Assembly (NCBI RefSeq): GCF_006539185.1
Contig: NZ_BJMN01000035.1
Span: 52,053 to 116,052 of the forward strand
Length of the DNA: 64,000 nt
Direction of reading: 5' to 3'
From: Streptomyces gardneri
GTDB taxonomy: Bacteria; Actinomycetota; Actinomycetes; Streptomycetales; Streptomycetaceae
Part shown: piece by piece, positions 1 to 8,102 of the stretch
Layout: the number at the start of each line of letters is the position of its first letter
How positions within the stretch are numbered: position 1 is the stretch's first letter
Notes under the pieces: model-generated
What the model was told of the DNA's origin: nothing
The model's input: the letters and a program-made list of their open reading frames with translations, nothing else
Database searches by the model: none
Made by a program: the position numbers and the translations under genes

Positions 1-425
1 AGCGGGCGGTCCGCGGAGCCGTACCCCCGGTCGGCGAGCCAGCGGGCGACGGCCGTGCGGTTCCGCAGGGAGGCGGCGACGACGGTGGCGCCGTACCCCT
101 CGGCCTCCGCCGCGATCGTGGAGCCGTTCGGGGAGGGCAGGACCAGACGCGGCGGCATCGGCGCGGCGCGCAGGGCGGCCGGGGAGAGCGTCCACGGGTG
201 GTCCGGGGTCGCCTCGCCGCGGCCGACGGCCAGGGTGGCGCCCACGCGGTCCGCGTACGCGGCGGCCGTGGCGTCCCGCCAGCGGTAGGGGTGGACGGCC
301 GCGCCGGCCTCGACGGCGACGCCGACGGAGGTGGTGAAGGAGAGGACGTCGACCACGACGACGCAGGCGGCCGCCTGGGCGAGGGCCCGTGCCTCGACGG
401 GCCCCCAGCCGAAGGAGATCGTCAT
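1..425 (-). CDS. ComB-family phosphatase-like protein (partial, C-terminus cut off)
   Basis: The window begins inside this gene, so only about 141 residues from the ATG at 425 are visible. The fragment matches the ComB family (2-phosphosulfolactate phosphatase, a Mg-dependent phosphatase first known from coenzyme M synthesis in methanogens). Residues 22-34 read VVVVDVLSFTTSV, with the family's early aspartate at 26. SPNGST at about 98-103 and a following NRTAVARW stretch are also typical. Streptomycetes are not known to make coenzyme M, so the real substrate is unknown. The gene starts 10 bp after the stop of the ABC-F gene on the same strand, so the two are probably co-transcribed. Confidence 0.75.
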   Translation of the reverse strand, partial: MTISFGWGPVEARALAQAAACVVVVDVLSFTTSVGVAVEAGAAVHPYRWRDATAAAYADRVGATLAVGRGEATPDHPWTLSPAALRAAPMPPRLVLPSPNGSTIAAEAEGYGATVVAASLRNRTAVARWLADRGYGSADRP

Positions 426-435
426 GCGGTCGCCA

Positions 436-2073
436 TCAGAGCTCGGTCACCTTGCCGTCGGCGACCTCGATGCGGCGGGTGGTGCGGACGGCGTCGAGCA
501 TGCGCCGGTCGTGGGTGACCAGGAGCAGAGTGCCGGTGTACGTGTCGAGGGCGGACTCCAGCTGCTCGATGGCCGGCAGGTCCAGGTGGTTGGTCGGCTC
601 GTCGAGCACGAGCAGGTTCACTCCCCGGCCCTGGAGCAGCGCGAGCGCGGCACGGGTCCGCTCGCCCGGGGAGAGCGTGGTCGCGGGCCGCAGGACGTGC
701 TCCGCCTTCAGGCCGAACTTGGCGAGCAGGGTGCGGACCTCGGCCGGCTCGGTGTCGGGCACGGCCGCGCAGAACGCCTCCAGGAGCTTCTCGGTGCCGT
801 GGAAGAGCTTGCGGGCCTGGTCGACCTCGCCGACGACGACGCCCGAGCCGACGACCGTGTCGCCGGAGTCCAGCGGGAGGCGGCCGAGCAGGGCGGCGAG
901 CAGCGTCGACTTCCCGGCGCCGTTGGCTCCGGTGACGGCGACCCGGTCGGCCCAGTCGATCTGGAGCGTGACGGGACCGAAGGCGAAGTCGCCGCGGCGG
1001 ACCTCGGCCTCGCGCAGGGTCGCCACGACCGAGCCGGAGCGCGGGGCGGCGGCGATCTCCATGCGCAGCTCCCACTCCTTGCGGGGCTCCTCGACGACGT
1101 CGAGGCGTTCGATCATGCGCTGGGTCTGCCGGGCCTTGGAGGCCTGCTTCTCGCTGGCCTCGCTGCGGGCGTTGCGGCCGAGCTTGTCGCCGTCGGTGGC
1201 CTTGCGGCGGGCGTTCTTGACGCCCTGGGTCATCCAGGACCGCTGCATGTGGCCGCGCGCTTCGAGGGCGGCCTTCTTGCCCGCGTACTCCTCGAAGTCC
1301 TCGCGGGCGTGCCGCCGGGCCGTGTCGCGCTCGTCGAGGTACGCGTCGTAACCGCCGCCGTACAGGGTGATCTGCTGCTGGGCGAGGTCGAGTTCGAGGA
1401 CCTTGGTGACGGTGCGGGTGAGGAACTCGCGGTCGTGGCTGATGACGACCGTCCCGGCGCGCAGCCCCTTCACGAAGGCCTCCAGGCGCTCCAGACCGTC
1501 GAGGTCCAGGTCGTTGGTGGGCTCGTCGAGGAGGAAGACGTCGTAGCGGGAGAGGAGGAGCGAGGCGAGGCCGGCGCGGGCGGCCTGGCCGCCGGAGAGC
1601 GAGGTCATCGGCTGGTCGAGGCCGACGGTGAGGCCGAGGGAGTCGGCGACCTCCTCGGCGCGCTCGTCGAGGTCGGCGCCGCCGAGGTTCAGCCAGCGCT
1701 CCAGCGTCGTGGCGTACGCGTCGTCGGCGCCGGGCGTGCCGTCGACGAGGCCCTGGGTGGCCTCGTCCATGGCGGTCTGGGCGGCGAGGACGCCGGTGCG
1801 CCGGGCGAGGAACTCGCGCACGGTCTCCCCGGCGCGCCGCTCGGGCTCCTGCGGGAGGTGGCCGACGCTCGCGGTGGGCGGGGAGAGCCGCAGCTCGCCC
1901 TCCTCCGGGGTGTCGAGCCCGGCGAGCAGCCGGAGCAGCGTCGACTTCCCGGCGCCGTTGACGCCGACGAGGCCGATGACGTCACCGGGGGCGACGACGA
2001 GGTCGAGCCCGGCGAAGAGGGTGCGTTCGCCGTGGCCGGCGGCGAGGTCCTTGGCGACGAGGGTTGCAGTCAT
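436..2073 (-). CDS. ABC-F family ATP-binding protein
   Basis: 545-residue soluble protein with two ABC ATPase domains in tandem and no membrane segments, the layout of ABC-F translation factors and ribosome-protection proteins. The first Walker A (GVNGAGKST) is at residues 37-45, with LSGG and DEPTNDLD further on. The second domain has GANGAGKST, LSPGE and DEPTNHLD. Between them lies a long basic linker rich in Lys, Arg and Ala, where ABC-F proteins place the interdomain arm that reaches the ribosome. The ATG at 2073 is chosen because the ABC domain begins at once and a TAGGAT -10-like element lies 10 nt upstream. Whether it acts in antibiotic resistance or as a housekeeping translation factor cannot be decided from sequence. 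Confidence 0.9.
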   Translation of the reverse strand: MTATLVAKDLAAGHGERTLFAGLDLVVAPGDVIGLVGVNGAGKSTLLRLLAGLDTPEEGELRLSPPTASVGHLPQEPERRAGETVREFLARRTGVLAAQTAMDEATQGLVDGTPGADDAYATTLERWLNLGGADLDERAEEVADSLGLTVGLDQPMTSLSGGQAARAGLASLLLSRYDVFLLDEPTNDLDLDGLERLEAFVKGLRAGTVVISHDREFLTRTVTKVLELDLAQQQITLYGGGYDAYLDERDTARRHAREDFEEYAGKKAALEARGHMQRSWMTQGVKNARRKATDGDKLGRNARSEASEKQASKARQTQRMIERLDVVEEPRKEWELRMEIAAAPRSGSVVATLREAEVRRGDFAFGPVTLQIDWADRVAVTGANGAGKSTLLAALLGRLPLDSGDTVVGSGVVVGEVDQARKLFHGTEKLLEAFCAAVPDTEPAEVRTLLAKFGLKAEHVLRPATTLSPGERTRAALALLQGRGVNLLVLDEPTNHLDLPAIEQLESALDTYTGTLLLVTHDRRMLDAVRTTRRIEVADGKVTEL

Positions 2074-2083
2074 GAGGGTACGA

Positions 2084-2089
2084 ATCCTA
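2084..2089 (-). promoter_or_regulatory. -10-like element TAGGAT of the ABC-F gene
   Basis: On the minus strand TAGGAT lies 10 nt before the ATG at 2073. A transcript from it would have a 5' leader of only a few bases. No convincing -35 hexamer is seen. Confidence 0.45.
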
Positions 2090-2099
2090 GGCGACCGTG

Positions 2100-2464
2100 C
2101 GGGCCCGGGTCCGCCGGGCCGAAGGTACGCGGCTCGGGCGGGCCCGGGCGAGCTGGGGCGGGCCCGGGCCGGGCGACGCACCTCCGGCCGCGCGGCCTCG
2201 GGCCGGACGGGCTCGGGCCGGACGGGCTCCAGCCGGACTGGCTCCAGCCGGGCAGGGATCCACTCAGCCGAGCCCAGGCCGGACAGGCTCCGTCCGGACG
2301 GCGCTGCCGTCAGGCAGCCTCGGGGGGGGCGGGCTCCGCTCAGCTGGGCTCCGTCCGGACGGCGCTCCGGTCAGGCGGCCTCGGGCCGGACCGGCTCCGG
2401 CCGGGCGGGCGGGCTCGCGTCTGACGGGCTCCGGCCGGGTGGGCTCCCGTCTCGCGGGCCGTGG
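2100..2464. repeat. Intergenic degenerate 15-bp repeat tract
   Basis: No gene is supported in this gap. It is filled with imperfect 15-bp units of the type GGCCGGACGGGCTCS, clearest from about 2199 to 2260. A longer duplication is also present: GGCTCCGTCCGGACGGCGCT occurs at 2286-2305 and again at 2347-2366. Read in frame the units give pentapeptide-like runs, but no start with a ribosome site supports translation. The same 15-bp family appears, in opposite orientation, at 47262-47336. Confidence 0.7.
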
Positions 2465-2926
2465 TCAGGCCGCGGCGAGTCGTGTGTCGCCGTGGGGTTC
2501 CGTCGTCGTCCCGTCGAGGAGGCGGAGCAGCACCGACCGGTAGGTGTCGCCGCGGAAGCGGTACGGGCCGATGCCCGGGTAGCCGTCGCGGGTCAGGTCT
2601 ACGGGGTCGGCGAGGTCGCCGGTCTGCCAGACGAAGTCGCGCCAGACGACGTCCTCGCCGTCGTGCTCGACGACGGCGGTGACGGCGCCGCAGCCCGGGT
2701 CCTCGCAGTCGGGGCAGGAGTGGACGATCCGGCGGCCGGTGGCGTGGAGCAGCGTGCGGACGGTGTCGGCACGGAGCACCGGCGGGAGGTCCGAGGCCAG
2801 GGGCGAGACGGCGTCGACACCGTCGACGTCGTCGAGCCGGTGGAGCAGAGGCCTGCCGTCGACCACGAGATCGGGGGTGTCGCGGTGAGGGCCGGTGAGG
2901 TCGAGGTTCGTGTACGCGGACGGCAT
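2465..2926 (-). CDS. Hypothetical protein with a CxxCxxxxC cluster
   Basis: 153 residues from the ATG at 2926. Function not recognised. A central cysteine-rich stretch, CPDCEDPGCGAVTAVVE, could bind a metal. It is followed by WRDFVWQTGD and a region rich in aromatic and Arg residues. No signal peptide or membrane segment is visible. The codon bias matches real Streptomyces genes. It is divergent from the D-amino-acid-oxidase-like gene across 82 bp, so the two promoters share this gap. Confidence 0.6.
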   Translation of the reverse strand: MPSAYTNLDLTGPHRDTPDLVVDGRPLLHRLDDVDGVDAVSPLASDLPPVLRADTVRTLLHATGRRIVHSCPDCEDPGCGAVTAVVEHDGEDVVWRDFVWQTGDLADPVDLTRDGYPGIGPYRFRGDTYRSVLLRLLDGTTTEPHGDTRLAAA

Positions 2927-2995
2927 GCCTGAAGTATTTCGCCGCCCCCGGTCCCGATCCATGGCTGTGCGGTCCCGGAAATGTCCCGGTCCCGG

Positions 2996-3001
2996 TACGG
3001 T
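2996..3001 (+). promoter_or_regulatory. -10-like element TACGGT, probable leaderless start
   Basis: TACGGT is followed by exactly 7 nt and then the ATG at 3009, with no ribosome site between. This spacing puts the transcription start at or next to the start codon. Confidence 0.5.
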
Positions 3002-3008
3002 CCCCGCC

Positions 3009-3965
3009 ATGGACAGCGACGTGATCGTGGTGGGCGGCGGGGTCGTCGGGCTGACGACGGCGGTGACCCTGGCGGAGCGCGGACTGCGCGTACGGGTCTG
3101 GTCGCGGGAGGAGGTGACGGCGACGACCTCGGCCGTGGCGGGTGCCCTGTGGTGGCCGTACCGGATAGAGCCTGCGGCGCAGGCCGGGGCCTGGGCGCTC
3201 GCCTCGCTCCGGGTGTACGGGGAGCTGGCCGCCGATCCGGAGCGGACGGGGGTGCGGTGGGTGGCCGGGGTCCACGCGGACACCGTCCTGGACACGTTGG
3301 GCCCGTGGGCGAAGGAGGTCCCTGGCCTGCGGCAGCTGGCCCCGGAGGAGGTGCCGGGGCCGTACGGCACGGGTCTCGCGGCGCGGCTTCCGCTCATCGA
3401 CATGCCGGTCCATCTCAGCTGGCTGCGTGGCCGGTTCGAGGCCGCGGGCGGGGTCTTCGAGCGGCGTACGGTCACGGGGTTCGCGGAGGCGGCGGCCCGG
3501 GCGCGGGTGGTCGTCGACTGCACGGGGCTCGGCGCGCGGGAGCTCGTACCGGACGCCGGGCTGCTGCCGGTGCGGGGGCAGTTGGTGCTGGTGGAGAACC
3601 CGGGCGTCGAGGAGTGGTTCACGGCGGCGGACGAGGGGGCGGGCGAGACGACGTACTTCTTCCCGCAGCCGGGGCGGCTGGTGCTCGGCGGGACGGCCGA
3701 GGAGGGGTCGGAGCGGCTCGACGCCGACCCCGTGACGGCGGCGGCGATCATCGCGCGGTGTGCGCGGGTGCGGCCGGAGATCGCGGGGGCGCGGGTCCTC
3801 GGCCACCGGGTCGGCCTGCGGCCGGCGCGGGCGGGCGGTGTCCGGATCGAGGCGGTGCCGCTGCCGGGCGGCGGGCGGCTGGTGCACCACTACGGGCACG
3901 GGGGCGCGGGGGTCACGGTCGCCTGGGGCTGCGCGGAGCGGGCCGCCGAACTGGTGGGTGGCTGA
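3009..3965 (+). CDS. FAD-dependent oxidoreductase, D-amino acid oxidase type
   Basis: 318 residues. The N-terminus has the FAD dinucleotide-binding fold (VIVVGGGVVGLTTAV, residues 5-19). The C-terminus has the DAO-family substrate and flavin motif HHYGHGGAGVTVAWG, where the family usually has HNYGHGGAG. A second conserved block, TTSAVAGALWWPYR, is near residue 40. The family oxidises D-amino acids to 2-oxo acids with release of hydrogen peroxide and ammonia. The length is close to that of short bacterial DAOs. No signal peptide is seen, so it should be cytoplasmic. Transcription probably starts at the ATG (TACGGT 7 nt upstream) and ends at the hairpin at 4001-4041. Confidence 0.9.
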   Translation: MDSDVIVVGGGVVGLTTAVTLAERGLRVRVWSREEVTATTSAVAGALWWPYRIEPAAQAGAWALASLRVYGELAADPERTGVRWVAGVHADTVLDTLGPWAKEVPGLRQLAPEEVPGPYGTGLAARLPLIDMPVHLSWLRGRFEAAGGVFERRTVTGFAEAAARARVVVDCTGLGARELVPDAGLLPVRGQLVLVENPGVEEWFTAADEGAGETTYFFPQPGRLVLGGTAEEGSERLDADPVTAAAIIARCARVRPEIAGARVLGHRVGLRPARAGGVRIEAVPLPGGGRLVHHYGHGGAGVTVAWGCAERAAELVGG

Positions 3966-4000
3966 CGGCGCCAGGGGGTGTCCGGCGGCCGGGAACGGCC

Positions 4001-4041
4001 GCGGGGCGGGTGCGGTTCCTCTCGGACCGCACCCGCCCCGC
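4001..4041. terminator. Convergent terminator hairpin
   Basis: A perfect 16-bp inverted repeat (4001-4016 against 4026-4041) with a 9-nt loop lies between the convergent DAO-like gene and the small secreted protein gene. It can serve both strands. There is no U-tract, which is usual in Streptomyces. Confidence 0.85.
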
Positions 4042-4049
4042 GCGAGCCG

Positions 4050-4352
4050 CTACTTCCAGAGCGGCGGGCGGTTGTTGTTCTCCGCGTCGTGGCACTGCTG
4101 CGCGCGGCGCTCCAGGGCGTCGGCGCGGGCGGCGGCCTTGCGGGCCTCCGCCATGGCGCCGAGGCCGCGGAGCTGGGCGGCGCGGGTGCGCTCCTTGTGG
4201 GCGTCCGACCGCAGCTTGTCGATGTTGCAGGTGATCCTGGCCGCGGCCGCGGGCTCGGCGGCCGCGGTCTGGCCGAGCAGCACGCCCCCGGCGAGCAGCG
4301 TCGTGGTGAGCACGGCCGTCAGGGTGCGGCGCAGGGGCAGTGTGTGGCGCAT
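4050..4352 (-). CDS. Small secreted protein
   Basis: 100 residues from the ATG at 4352, with GGAGAA just upstream. Residues 1-30 form a Sec signal peptide: MRHTLPLRR, then a hydrophobic Leu/Thr/Ala stretch, then QTAAAEPAAAA. The mature part is about 65 residues, rich in Ala, Arg and Lys, probably helical (RAAQLRGLGAMAEARKAAARADALERRAQQC), with two cysteines that could form a disulfide. Function is not recognised. A longer reading frame upstream to 4454 exists but has no ribosome site and would bury the signal peptide. Confidence 0.65.
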   Translation of the reverse strand: MRHTLPLRRTLTAVLTTTLLAGGVLLGQTAAAEPAAAARITCNIDKLRSDAHKERTRAAQLRGLGAMAEARKAAARADALERRAQQCHDAENNNRPPLWK

Positions 4353-4470
4353 GGTGGTTCTCCAACTTCCCGGCAAGGGACACCGGTTTGAGGCATGGTC
4401 AATACCGACCAGTAACTTTACCGGTGCGAAAGTCGGTTTCACGCCAATGCGCACTCCTGGTGCCGGACCG

Positions 4471-5850
4471 TCAACATTCCTTCACAGGACTCCCACTGAC
4501 GAGGTGATAGGTCGCGCGCCCGTCGAGGAGGAGCGGGACGAGGGCGCGCTGCGACTGGCGCATCGGCACGAACACCCCGGCACCGTCCGGCCGGACGAGG
4601 ACCCCGTGCAGGGCGAGTTCGTCGCCCGCCTCGGCGTACTGCTCGGCGTCCAGGCGGTAGCCGCAGGGCGGGTCCGCGAGGATCTCCCCGGGCTCCGGCG
4701 GGTCGTTGTCGGCGCCGCCGAGGAAGATCGGGCCCCGGTCGGCGAAGCCCCGGAGCCGGGCGGCTGCCGTGACCGCCGTGAGCGGTCCGCGCCGCTCGTC
4801 GACGTAGGCGAACATCCCTTCCAGTGCGACTCGTTGGGTGGCCACCCGGCGCCGGTGGTTACGCGCCGGGTCGTCCTTCTCGACCTCGTCGAGAGCGTCC
4901 ACGCGGGTCTCGACGAGCAGGCCCGCCGCGTGCTTGATGCCCGCGGTGTTGCGCAGGATCCGCTCCTGGCCGTCGCCCGCGACCTGCTTGAGCGGCTTGC
5001 CGGTGAGGGGGTCGGTCCAGATGCCGTAGATGCCGGTGCTGTAGCCGGCGAGCCCGGCGGCGGGCCGTACGTAGGACTCCGACAGCGTCCGGGACTCGTC
5101 GTGGACGTGCGGGTCGGCGTCGAGGCTGCGGGGCCAGAGGGCGAGCAGGTCCTTGTCGTAGTAGCGGGGGGTGGCCCCGTACTCGTGGAGGTCGTAGACG
5201 AGTTCGGGGCGCCGGTCGCGGATGACGGCGGCGACGGCCCGGGCCTCGGCCGTACGCAGGGCGAGGTGGTCGCGGTTGACGTCGATGCCGTCGCCGTTGC
5301 CCCGGGTGTCGGCCTCCCGTCCGTCCGGGTTGGCGGTGGGGACGACGAGGAGGGTGGTCCGGGCGAGGAAGCGCGAGGTCTCCGCGTCCCGGGCGGTGGA
5401 GAGGTCGCGCAGCGTGCTCAGGCAGGCCTCGCGGCCCGCCGGCTCGTCGCCGTGCTGGCTGCAGACGAGGAGCACGGTGGTGCGGCCGCTGCCGAGAGTG
5501 GCGAGCCGCAGCGGCCGGCCCTGCGAGGTGGTGCCGATCGTGCGCAGCGACACCCGGTCGCTCCCCCGGTCGACGGCCGCGAGGAAGTCCCGCTCCTCGG
5601 CCTCCGTGGTCCACCGGACCCCGAGGCTGGTCTCGAATCCGGTGCGTGGCAGGGGGCGCGGGGGCGCGCTGTCCGCCGCCTTGGCGGGGACGGTGACGAG
5701 GGGCAGGGTGAGGACGGCGGCACCCGCCGCGAGGGCGAGCACCCGCCGCGAACTCCGGTGCGCGGTACGGAGCCTCGTCGGCGTCGTCGGGCTCGTCGAT
5801 TCCGAACGGCTCGTCCGGTCCGTCGGGTTCGTCGGCCTCATGGGGCTCAT
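4471..5850 (-). CDS. Secreted M14-family zinc carboxypeptidase
   Basis: 459 residues from the ATG at 5850, which overlaps the upstream stop as ATGA, giving translational coupling to the S15 peptidase gene. The N-terminus has a polar stretch followed by a signal peptide (VLALAAGAAVLTLPLVTVPAKA). The M14 zinc site is visible as CSQHGDEPAGRE (HxxE) near residue 145 and a later ligand His in YDLHEYG. LLVETRVD supplies the catalytic Glu, and GNGDGIDVNRDHL is the usual M14 substrate-side block. The enzyme should remove C-terminal residues from peptides outside the cell. With the S15 and M1 genes nearby it looks like part of a peptide-scavenging set. Confidence 0.88.
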   Translation of the reverse strand: MSPMRPTNPTDRTSRSESTSPTTPTRLRTAHRSSRRVLALAAGAAVLTLPLVTVPAKAADSAPPRPLPRTGFETSLGVRWTTEAEERDFLAAVDRGSDRVSLRTIGTTSQGRPLRLATLGSGRTTVLLVCSQHGDEPAGREACLSTLRDLSTARDAETSRFLARTTLLVVPTANPDGREADTRGNGDGIDVNRDHLALRTAEARAVAAVIRDRRPELVYDLHEYGATPRYYDKDLLALWPRSLDADPHVHDESRTLSESYVRPAAGLAGYSTGIYGIWTDPLTGKPLKQVAGDGQERILRNTAGIKHAAGLLVETRVDALDEVEKDDPARNHRRRVATQRVALEGMFAYVDERRGPLTAVTAAARLRGFADRGPIFLGGADNDPPEPGEILADPPCGYRLDAEQYAEAGDELALHGVLVRPDGAGVFVPMRQSQRALVPLLLDGRATYHLVSGSPVKEC

Positions 5851-7889
5851 CGGGCGGCTCCTGACGCGGGGAGGCGCGGTCCGCCGACGGCGGCCGGGGG
5901 TACGGGACCGGCCAAGGACGGCCGGGCGGTGGGCGCGGGCAGGGCGGGGGCCGGTCCCGTCGTCGCCCGGGCGAACGCAGCCAGGCCGCCGACCAGGGGC
6001 AGCTTCGCCGACGTACGGCCGAGGTCGAGCGTCAGTGTCGGCGTGGTCGACGGCGGGTCGATCAGGTCCCGGTCGGTGCCGCCGACGATCAGGGCGAGAC
6101 GGTGGCCCGCCGGGACGACGTGGTCGGCGGAGGCGAGGTCCAGGGTGAGGGTGTACGCCCTGCCGGGGGTCAGCGGCCGCTCCTCGCGGGGGTCGGCCCA
6201 GGTGCCGAGGTCGGCCCAGCCGCGGCTGACGACCGTGTACCCGACGTCCGCCGTGTTGGCCCGGGTCTCCTTGAAGCAGGCGCTGTCGCCGGGGGTGCTC
6301 GCGCCCCAGCAGCTGCGGTCGGCCAGCGTCGTGATGCCCTCCCCCGCCGCTCCGTAGTCGCGGATCGTGTCGGGGCCGAGGTCGACGAGGACGGCGGACA
6401 GGTGCGCGGTGGCGGTCGTCGGGGTCGCCGTGACCGTCACCTTCGAGGAGCCGGAGATCCGCAGATCGCGGGAGAGCGGCCGGGTGACGAACCCGGCCTT
6501 CTCGGGGGTCGGGGAGTCGACGCGGGCGGCCCAGTCCAGTTCGCCGAGAGCGGGGTCGTCGGTGAAGGTCGCGGTGGAGCCGGGGGCTGCGGGCGTCCGG
6601 CCGAGGGTGCCGACGCCGGGCTCGGCGCCCGCGGCGGGGCGCAGGGTGGTGGCGGCGGTGCCGCGCGGCGGCCACTGCCGGTCCGTGGTCCAGCGGTCCG
6701 GGGCGCGCTCGATGTCGGCGACCGGCTCACGGTCGATGCCGTTGTCGTATCCGAGCAGGTAGTGGTCGAACCAGCGGTGCAGGGTGCGGACCCAGTCGGC
6801 GCGCCGGAAGTCGAAGGGGTCGACATGGCCCGTCTGGGAGAGCCAGATCTTCCGCTCGACGCCTTGCGCGGCGAGCGCGTCCCACCACTGCCCGAACTGC
6901 TTGGCGCGGACGTTCAGGTCCTGCTGTCCGTGCACGACGAAGACGCTCGCCTTCACCTTCGAGGCGTCCCGCACGTGGTCCCGCTCGCTCCAGGCGGGGG
7001 TCCAGTCGCCGCTGTACGGGGTGGCCGCGGCGATCCGCTCCTGGACGGCCCCGCAACGGGTGCGCGCGTCGGGGCTGCTCACATAGTCGGAGAGCCAGCT
7101 CGGGTTGGCGTTGTAGAGCGGGGCGCCCTGGGAGTGGAAGTAGTCGTACCAGGACGAGATGGCACCGATCGGAACGATCGTTTTCAGCCCTTCCACGCCG
7201 GTGGCGGCCACGCCGTTGGCGACGGTGCCGTCCCAGCTCTTGCCGATCATGCCGACGTTGCCGGTGCTCCAGCCGGTGGCCCCGGCCCTGGTCGTGCCGG
7301 TGCGGGTGGTGTAGCCGCGGGCTCGGCCGTTCAGCCAGTCGACGACGGCTTTGGCGGACCGGACGTCGGAGCGCCCGCCGACGTCGTCGCAGCCGTCGGA
7401 GCGGTTGGTGCCGGCGAGGTCGACGCCGACGAAGGCGTAGCCGCGCGGGACGAAGTAGTTGTCGTAGAAGAGCGGGAACTGCACGGGGTTCCCGTCGGCG
7501 TCGTACGTCTTCTTCTGGCTCTCGTTGCCCCGCCCGCAGCAGGCGTAGTACGGGCTGGCGTCCATGATGACCGGGATCCTCCGGCCCGCGGCGGCGGGCT
7601 CCCGGGGCCGGATGATGTCGACGGCGACCCGGTCGGTACGACCGTCCCCGTCGCCGTCGAGGCCGGTGTCGACCCAGACGGACTCACGGATGGCGTCGGC
7701 GTAGGAGTGGACGGGCCGTGACTCGCGCGGCGACCCCGCCGAGGAGGCGGTGGGCGCGGTGGGCGCTGAGGGCTCCGGGCTCGCGCCCGCCGGGGTGACC
7801 AGGGTCGCGAGCAAGGCGGCCGTGGCCGCGGCCACGAGGGTTCCGTACGGCAGGCGGGCTCCGCGGGTTCTCCGCTTTCGCATCGGCAT
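5847..7889 (-). CDS. Secreted S15-family Xaa-Pro dipeptidyl-peptidase
   Basis: 680 residues. A basic N-terminus and hydrophobic segment (LVAAATAALLATLVTPAGA) form a signal peptide. The alpha/beta-hydrolase domain has the nucleophile in MIGKSWDGT, the acid in HGQQDLNVR and the histidine in SQTGHVDPF. A C-terminal beta-sandwich domain of the X-Pro peptidase type follows (from about residue 420). The family releases Xaa-Pro dipeptides from N-termini. ATG at 7889 or 7883 are both possible; the signal peptide is intact with either. Its stop overlaps the M14 gene start, so the two are one operon. The mature N-terminus is low-complexity (Ser/Thr/Ala/Pro), probably a flexible spacer. Confidence 0.9.
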   Translation of the reverse strand: MPMRKRRTRGARLPYGTLVAAATAALLATLVTPAGASPEPSAPTAPTASSAGSPRESRPVHSYADAIRESVWVDTGLDGDGDGRTDRVAVDIIRPREPAAAGRRIPVIMDASPYYACCGRGNESQKKTYDADGNPVQFPLFYDNYFVPRGYAFVGVDLAGTNRSDGCDDVGGRSDVRSAKAVVDWLNGRARGYTTRTGTTRAGATGWSTGNVGMIGKSWDGTVANGVAATGVEGLKTIVPIGAISSWYDYFHSQGAPLYNANPSWLSDYVSSPDARTRCGAVQERIAAATPYSGDWTPAWSERDHVRDASKVKASVFVVHGQQDLNVRAKQFGQWWDALAAQGVERKIWLSQTGHVDPFDFRRADWVRTLHRWFDHYLLGYDNGIDREPVADIERAPDRWTTDRQWPPRGTAATTLRPAAGAEPGVGTLGRTPAAPGSTATFTDDPALGELDWAARVDSPTPEKAGFVTRPLSRDLRISGSSKVTVTATPTTATAHLSAVLVDLGPDTIRDYGAAGEGITTLADRSCWGASTPGDSACFKETRANTADVGYTVVSRGWADLGTWADPREERPLTPGRAYTLTLDLASADHVVPAGHRLALIVGGTDRDLIDPPSTTPTLTLDLGRTSAKLPLVGGLAAFARATTGPAPALPAPTARPSLAGPVPPAAVGGPRLPASGAAR

Positions 7890-8011
7890 GCGCCGGAACG
7901 TACCCCGGTCAACTCCCGCGCAAAAGAGTGCCGAAGGGATTCAGGGCGATGAGGGTGACCGACGGTTCGTGTCGGCCGAATGGCGATCGTGTGACAGCGG
8001 GTCCTCTGGAC

Positions 8012-8055
8012 GTGACGGTGCGTCGGAGGGCTGAATAGGGTCCGAGCTAAGGACC
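8012..8055 (+). promoter_or_regulatory. Promoter GTGACG-N18-TAGGGT with downstream inverted repeat
   Basis: GTGACG at 8012-8017 and TAGGGT at 8036-8041, 18 bp apart, form a good vegetative-type promoter for the M1 peptidase gene. An inverted repeat, GGTCC (8039-8043) and GGACC (8051-8055), covers the -10 and expected start point and could be an operator. The rest of the 213-bp divergent gap to the S15 gene shows no other clear signal. Confidence 0.5.
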
Positions 8056-8102
8056 GACGACCACCCGCGCGTCTTACGTTTCTTATGACTTGGGGAGCAC
8101 CC

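Noticed and set aside
331..2424. Very long plus-strand frame opposite the ABC-F gene
   Set aside because: High GC makes antisense frames open. It has no family match, and its codon pattern mirrors the real minus-strand gene. The same applies to 44559-47129 on the minus strand opposite the MFS exporter.
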